The notes beneath the pieces were generated by a model. The model did no database searches and was not told the DNA's origin. It saw only the letters and a program-made list of their open reading frames with translations. Made by a program: the position numbers and the translations under genes. Below, one piece after another: positions 6,786 through 9,715 of a stretch of DNA of 9,715 bases. Every line of letters begins with the position of its first letter. The stretch's first letter is position 1. This DNA comes from Betaproteobacteria bacterium (GTDB lineage: Bacteria; Pseudomonadota; Gammaproteobacteria; Burkholderiales; Rhodocyclaceae), in contig BNUC01000133.1 in the NCBI GenBank assembly GCA_025997075.1, positions 1-9,715 on the forward strand, in the 5' to 3' direction.

Positions 6786-8261
6786 ATGAGTACAAATTCA
6801 ACGACAGCCCCAACACATCAGAATTACATCGGCGGAGAGTGGCGAGCCGCGAGTGACGGAGCACTCGACGCCCATCACAATCCGGCCCGAATCTCCGAGG
6901 TGACAGGACATTTTCCACGCTCGACGGACGACGATGTCCGTGCCGCGGTAGATGCGGCGGAAGCCGCGTATCCGGCGTGGCGCGATTTGTCGGTATTCGC
7001 CCGGGCGGAATATCTGAAACGAGCCTTGGCGCTCATGAGCGAACGGATAGACCGGGTCAGCCAGGTCATCACCACCGAGAACGGTAAAACGCTCGCCGAA
7101 TCGCGAGGCGAGATCGTCTCGGCGATCAAAGAGATGGAGCACCAGATTCATCAGGGATTGCGCGATCTGGGCGAGATCGCCCCCTCGGCGCAGTCGGGTG
7201 TTCTGGCCTATCAGTACCGGAGGCCGCTGGGCGTCTGCGCGGTGATTTCGCCGTGGAATTTTCCGTTCAACGTGCCGGGGAGAAAGTGCACGCCGGCGCT
7301 CATCGCGGGAAACACGGTGGTTCTCAAACCGGCGAGTCTGACGCCCAATGTCGGCCTGGAATTCACGCGGCTTTTCGCGGATACAGGATTGCCCAAAGGC
7401 GTGCTGAACTGCATCACCGGTAGCGGTTCGGGAGCGGGCGAATCGCTGCTCAACGATTCGCGCATCAAGGCAATATCTTTCACCGGATCCACCAAAGTCG
7501 GCATCCACATCAACCAGTTGGCCGCAGGTCGTTTGGTACGCACGCAACTGGAGCTTGGCGGAAAGAATCCGATGGTTGTCCTGGAGGACGCCGATCTCGA
7601 CGAAGCCGCCAGCGCCTGTGCGACAGCCGCGTTTGCCTGCGCCGGGCAGTGGTGTACGTCGACCAGCCGGGTGATCGTGGCGAAAAAAATCGCCGGACCG
7701 TTTGTCGAGGCGGTACTCGCCAAGGCACAGGCGCTCAGGCTGGGCAACGGCTTCGACCCGGCAACAACGATGGGACCCGTCTGCGGAACGCAGCAGATGA
7801 AAAACATCCTGGACTTCATCGAGCAGGGAAAGCAGGAAGGCGCCAGACTCCTCACCGGCGGGCGCCGCGCCGCAGGTGAAGGATTGGACGACGGTTGCTT
7901 CATCGAGCCGACGGTATTCAGCGAAGTGAATCCCGGAATGACGATTACCCAGGAGGAAATTTTTGGCCCGGTGCTTTCCGTGTTTACGGCGGACAGTTTC
8001 GACGAAGCGGTAAACATCGCCAACGGGGTACGCTTTGGCCTGGCCTCGTCGATCTACACGAAGGATCTGGAACGGGCAATGAAATTCCTGGAAAAAACCG
8101 AAGCGGGCCTTACTCACGTAAACATGATGTCGGCCTACAAAGAGCCGCAGCTTTCCTTTGGAGGCATCAAGCAGTCCGGCTCGGGAATCCCCGAAGCCGG
8201 ACGTACCGGCATTGAGTTTTTCACCGAGCATAAGGTCGCTTACATAAAATATCGATCATGA
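6786..8261 (+). CDS. NAD(P)-dependent aldehyde dehydrogenase
   Basis: This 491-residue enzyme of the aldehyde dehydrogenase superfamily oxidises an aldehyde to a carboxylic acid in the cytoplasm. All main motifs are present: PWNFPF with the oxyanion Asn158, NTVVLKPAS with the cofactor Lys181, FTGSTKVG, LELGGKNP with the general base Glu256, GQWCTS with the nucleophile Cys290, and EEIFGPVLSVF. It most resembles semialdehyde dehydrogenases (2-ketoglutarate or succinate semialdehyde types), judging by the YIGGEW start and the PQLSFGGIKQSG end; the substrate is not settled. I preferred the ATG at 6786, preceded by GGGAA, over the ATG at 6759, which sits five bases after the alcohol dehydrogenase stop with no ribosome binding site but would add nine residues. 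With the alcohol dehydrogenase it makes a two-step alcohol-to-acid module. No damage is visible. Confidence 0.93.
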   Translation: MSTNSTTAPTHQNYIGGEWRAASDGALDAHHNPARISEVTGHFPRSTDDDVRAAVDAAEAAYPAWRDLSVFARAEYLKRALALMSERIDRVSQVITTENGKTLAESRGEIVSAIKEMEHQIHQGLRDLGEIAPSAQSGVLAYQYRRPLGVCAVISPWNFPFNVPGRKCTPALIAGNTVVLKPASLTPNVGLEFTRLFADTGLPKGVLNCITGSGSGAGESLLNDSRIKAISFTGSTKVGIHINQLAAGRLVRTQLELGGKNPMVVLEDADLDEAASACATAAFACAGQWCTSTSRVIVAKKIAGPFVEAVLAKAQALRLGNGFDPATTMGPVCGTQQMKNILDFIEQGKQEGARLLTGGRRAAGEGLDDGCFIEPTVFSEVNPGMTITQEEIFGPVLSVFTADSFDEAVNIANGVRFGLASSIYTKDLERAMKFLEKTEAGLTHVNMMSAYKEPQLSFGGIKQSGSGIPEAGRTGIEFFTEHKVAYIKYRS

Positions 8262-8338
8262 ATGCTTGATAACGAAGCCATCATTCCCAAACGTGCTGGA
8301 ATCCAACCTCTTGCAGGGTAGAGCAAAACAGAGACACC

Positions 8339-8363
8339 GGATTCCGGACAAACCGGAATGACG
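8339..8363. repeat. GGATTCC...GGAATGAC palindromic repeat, copy 1
   Basis: ATTCCGG (8341-8347) pairs perfectly with CCGGAAT (8353-8359) around ACAAA, flanked by GG on the left and GACGG on the right. The outer sequence GGATTCC...GGAATGACG matches the palindrome at 9274-9299. Such elements are common intergenic repeats in proteobacteria. It may also serve as a transcription-ending hairpin for the aldehyde dehydrogenase gene, but no T tract follows. Confidence 0.6.
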
Positions 8364-8406
8364 GATTCATGGCGGCAGGCTAATCCGGACAGACAAAACT
8401 CGATCA

Positions 8407-9186
8407 ATGGCAGAAAAATACAACATAATTCAATCCATCATCCGCGCCACGACCTTGTTGGAACATATCGCCAGAGAAGGTCACCAGACGGGTATTTCCC
8501 AGATTTCCAAAAGTGTCGGCCTGCACAAGAGCACGAGTTTCGGGATTCTGTATACGCTGGAAACCCTGGGTTATGTCATTCGCGATAGTGAAGGCCGCTA
8601 TTCGCTCAGCGCCAAGGTGTGCGACCTCTACGACGCTTATCAGCGCAATACGAATTTACGCCAGATCGCCCTGCCCTATCTCATGGAGTTGCGGAAAATC
8701 GCCCAGGAAACAGTGCACCTTGTCATCAGGGAAGGCAGTCACGCGGTTTATATCGACAAAATCGACGGTCCCTATTACATGAGTATCGTCTCACAGATCG
8801 GAGCCCGGGCGAGAATGCACTGTAGCGGTGTCGGCAAGGCCATCCTCGCTTATATGGACGACAAGGATCGGGATGAAGTACTGAGCGGCGAGATGATTGC
8901 TTTAACCCCCCATACCATCACCTCTCCGGAAGTCCTGCGAAAACATCTGCAAACCATCCGGGAACATGGTTATTCCACCGACAATCAGGAAATCGAAGAA
9001 GGTCTGCGTTGTCTCGCCGCGCCTCTGTTCGGGCCGGACACGGTAGTCGGCGCCATCAGTATTTCCGGCCCCACCACACGGATGACAGAGGAACGTTTTA
9101 ACCAGTTGATTCCTCATATTCTCGACACCGCCCAACGCATATCGAGCCATATCGGAAATCGGCATCACAACCCGGCCGAACGATGA
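8407..9186 (+). CDS. IclR-family transcriptional regulator
   Basis: This 259-residue protein has the complete IclR layout. An N-terminal winged helix-turn-helix spans about residues 8-65, with the recognition region ISQISKSVGLHKSTSFGILYTLETLGYV and wing DSEGRYSLS. An effector-binding domain follows (about 80-250), with the family marks CSGVGKAILAYM, HGYSTDNQEIEEGLRCLAAPLFG and GAISISGPTTRMTEER. IclR proteins bind short palindromes as dimers or tetramers and respond to small acids from the pathway they control. The operator-like elements at 5301-5332 and 3256-3287 are the obvious local targets (inferred); no such element was found before iclR itself. The ATG at 8407 has no clear ribosome binding site, yet it fits the family N-terminus. 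The gene is separated from the aldehyde dehydrogenase by 145 bases and is bracketed by two copies of one palindromic repeat. Confidence 0.95.
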   Translation: MAEKYNIIQSIIRATTLLEHIAREGHQTGISQISKSVGLHKSTSFGILYTLETLGYVIRDSEGRYSLSAKVCDLYDAYQRNTNLRQIALPYLMELRKIAQETVHLVIREGSHAVYIDKIDGPYYMSIVSQIGARARMHCSGVGKAILAYMDDKDRDEVLSGEMIALTPHTITSPEVLRKHLQTIREHGYSTDNQEIEEGLRCLAAPLFGPDTVVGAISISGPTTRMTEERFNQLIPHILDTAQRISSHIGNRHHNPAER

Positions 9187-9273
9187 CAGCGGAGACGTAA
9201 TCACCGTTTCTCATAAGCCGGAACCAAAAAGGGTTACGATCAGAGCCTGACCAAAAATGGGGAGAGTGATTAT

Positions 9274-9299
9274 GGATTCCCGCCTTCGCGGGAATGACG
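9274..9299. repeat. GGATTCCCGC...GCGGGAATGACG palindromic repeat, copy 2
   Basis: ATTCCCGC (9276-9283) pairs perfectly with GCGGGAAT (9288-9295) across CTTC. The form GGATTCCCGC-CTTC-GCGGGAATGAC is a very common intergenic palindrome in proteobacteria and resembles the Neisseria dRS3 core ATTCCC-8N-GGGAAT. It lies in the same orientation as the copy at 8339-8363. Confidence 0.75.
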
Positions 9300-9310
9300 T
9301 AGGAAGGCGC

Positions 9311-9424
9311 TCAGAAGCTATACCTCGCCTTCATACTCCCCAACACGCCTTCGCGTTTGCCCGCATAACCCTGCACGCCTAATACCAATTTGCGTTCGAT
9401 GATATAGAGGCTACCCACCTGAAT
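9311..9424 (-). pseudogene. C-terminal end of an autotransporter-like outer membrane beta-barrel protein (fragment)
   Basis: Read on the minus strand, the last 37 codons before a TGA at 9311-9313 give VGSLYIIERKLVLGVQGY followed by AGKREGVLGSMKARYSF. Two alternating hydrophobic strands, a GYAGKREGV turn and a final aromatic Phe are the typical end of an autotransporter barrel, where the last residue is the signal for outer membrane insertion. An in-frame TAG at 9425-9427 ends the frame, there is no start codon with a ribosome binding site, and the sequence beyond is AT-rich and repeat-like. It is therefore a remnant of a once larger gene that lay to the right. The family assignment rests on a short stretch only. 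Confidence 0.5.
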
Positions 9425-9480
9425 CTAAAGATAAAGCATGGAAATATCTCCATATTTATATTATTGAAAGCAAGTTGGTA
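9383..9480. mobile_element. Possible 98-bp MITE-like element with terminal inverted repeats
   Basis: TACCAATTTGC (9383-9393) and GCAAGTTGGTA (9470-9480) are inverse copies with one mismatch in 11. The inside is AT-rich and holds a near-palindrome, ATGGAAATATCTCCAT, at 9438-9453. Ends of the TAATACCAAT type are common in small non-autonomous elements of proteobacteria. The left end overlaps the autotransporter-like fragment, and reading of that fragment breaks inside the element. No target-site duplication is clear, so chance is a real alternative. Confidence 0.35.
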
Positions 9481-9504
9481 TAAATCCAGCGTCCAGGCCG
9501 CGTA

Positions 9505-9531
9505 GTTGGGCTGAACGAAGTGATGCCCAAC
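9505..9531. repeat. GTTGGGC...GCCCAAC hairpin repeat
   Basis: GTTGGGC (9505-9511) is the exact inverse of GCCCAAC (9525-9531), with a 13-base middle containing GAACGAAGTGAT. The layout resembles the GGTTGGGT-GAGCGAAGCG-ACCCAAC intergenic repeats of proteobacteria and the larger repeat that begins at 9605. Confidence 0.5.
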
Positions 9532-9604
9532 GCAGCAGCCAATGGCGCCTCCCGATGTCGGGGTTAGTTCCACTCACCCCAAGCCATCTCCTGTTGGTTT
9601 GCGT

Positions 9605-9704
9605 AGGTTGGGTAAGCGAAGCGCAACCCGACAAATGTAAATTTGCGGCGCGTAGCGCCGGAAGATAAGTACCGTCGGGATGAGCCGCTTCGCTTACCCA
9701 ACCT
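9605..9704. repeat. 100-bp intergenic element with 19-bp perfect terminal inverted repeats
   Basis: AGGTTGGGTAAGCGAAGCG (9605-9623) is repeated exactly in inverse at 9686-9704. The similarity goes on inward (CAACCCGAC on the left against the inverse of GTCGGGATG on the right, offset by three bases), and a GGCG...CGCC hairpin lies in the middle near 9646-9659. No coding sequence lies inside. It is best seen as two facing copies of a common proteobacterial intergenic repeat, possibly a small mobilisable element. Confidence 0.7.
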
Positions 9705-9715
9705 TGTATGTTCTG

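Noticed and set aside
6798..8231. Minus-strand open frame of 477 codons opposite the aldehyde dehydrogenase
   Set aside because: It is long only because of the codon pattern of the true gene; the translated sequence is Arg-rich and shows no motif.
1..9715. CRISPR array, tRNA or rRNA genes
   Set aside because: No regularly spaced direct repeats and no tRNA-like or rRNA-like stretches were seen on reading the sequence.

Overview
The window holds a catabolic gene cluster from a Gram-negative bacterium, most likely a member of the Pseudomonadota (Beta- or Gammaproteobacteria). The clues are the DmpF/DmpG-type enzyme pair, a tripartite TRAP transporter, an IclR regulator, a C-terminal autotransporter barrel fragment, and GGATTCC/GGAATGAC-type and GGTTGGGTAAGCGAAGCG-type intergenic palindromes. 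The placement is inferred from gene content and repeats only.

Layout: positions 1-283 carry no gene. On the minus strand, reading from 5248 down to 284, are a TRAP solute receptor gene (dctP), the remains of the TRAP large permease gene (dctM), a D-2-hydroxyacid dehydrogenase gene, an acylating acetaldehyde dehydrogenase (dmpF/mhpF type) and a 4-hydroxy-2-oxoacid aldolase (dmpG/mhpE type). On the plus strand, starting at 5593, are an iron-type alcohol dehydrogenase, an NAD(P)-dependent aldehyde dehydrogenase and, after a 145-base gap, an IclR-family regulator. From 9187 to the end there is no intact gene, only palindromic repeats, a possible small mobile-element remnant and the last 37 codons of an autotransporter-like outer membrane protein.

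Working model (inference): a polyol or hydroxyalcohol could be oxidised by the alcohol and aldehyde dehydrogenases to a 2,4-dihydroxy acid. The 2-hydroxyacid dehydrogenase would oxidise this to a 4-hydroxy-2-oxo acid. The aldolase would split that to pyruvate plus a short aldehyde, which the acylating dehydrogenase would convert to acyl-CoA. The TRAP system would import a related acid. No ring-cleavage or hydratase gene (dmpE/mhpD) is present, so this is not a normal meta-cleavage operon. Two matching operator-like elements (5301-5332 and 3256-3287), each with three TTCTAT-type half sites, lie upstream of the two minus-strand transcription units and probably bind the local IclR protein.

The most striking feature is localised decay in the middle of an otherwise intact cluster. 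A deletion has fused dctP out of frame to dctM and removed the small permease gene dctQ. The dctM remnant has a premature TAA. The 2-hydroxyacid dehydrogenase gene has a one-base frameshift just after its start and a clean 10-residue deletion between two catalytic residues. The other five genes look intact. No CRISPR array, tRNA, rRNA or complete insertion sequence was seen.
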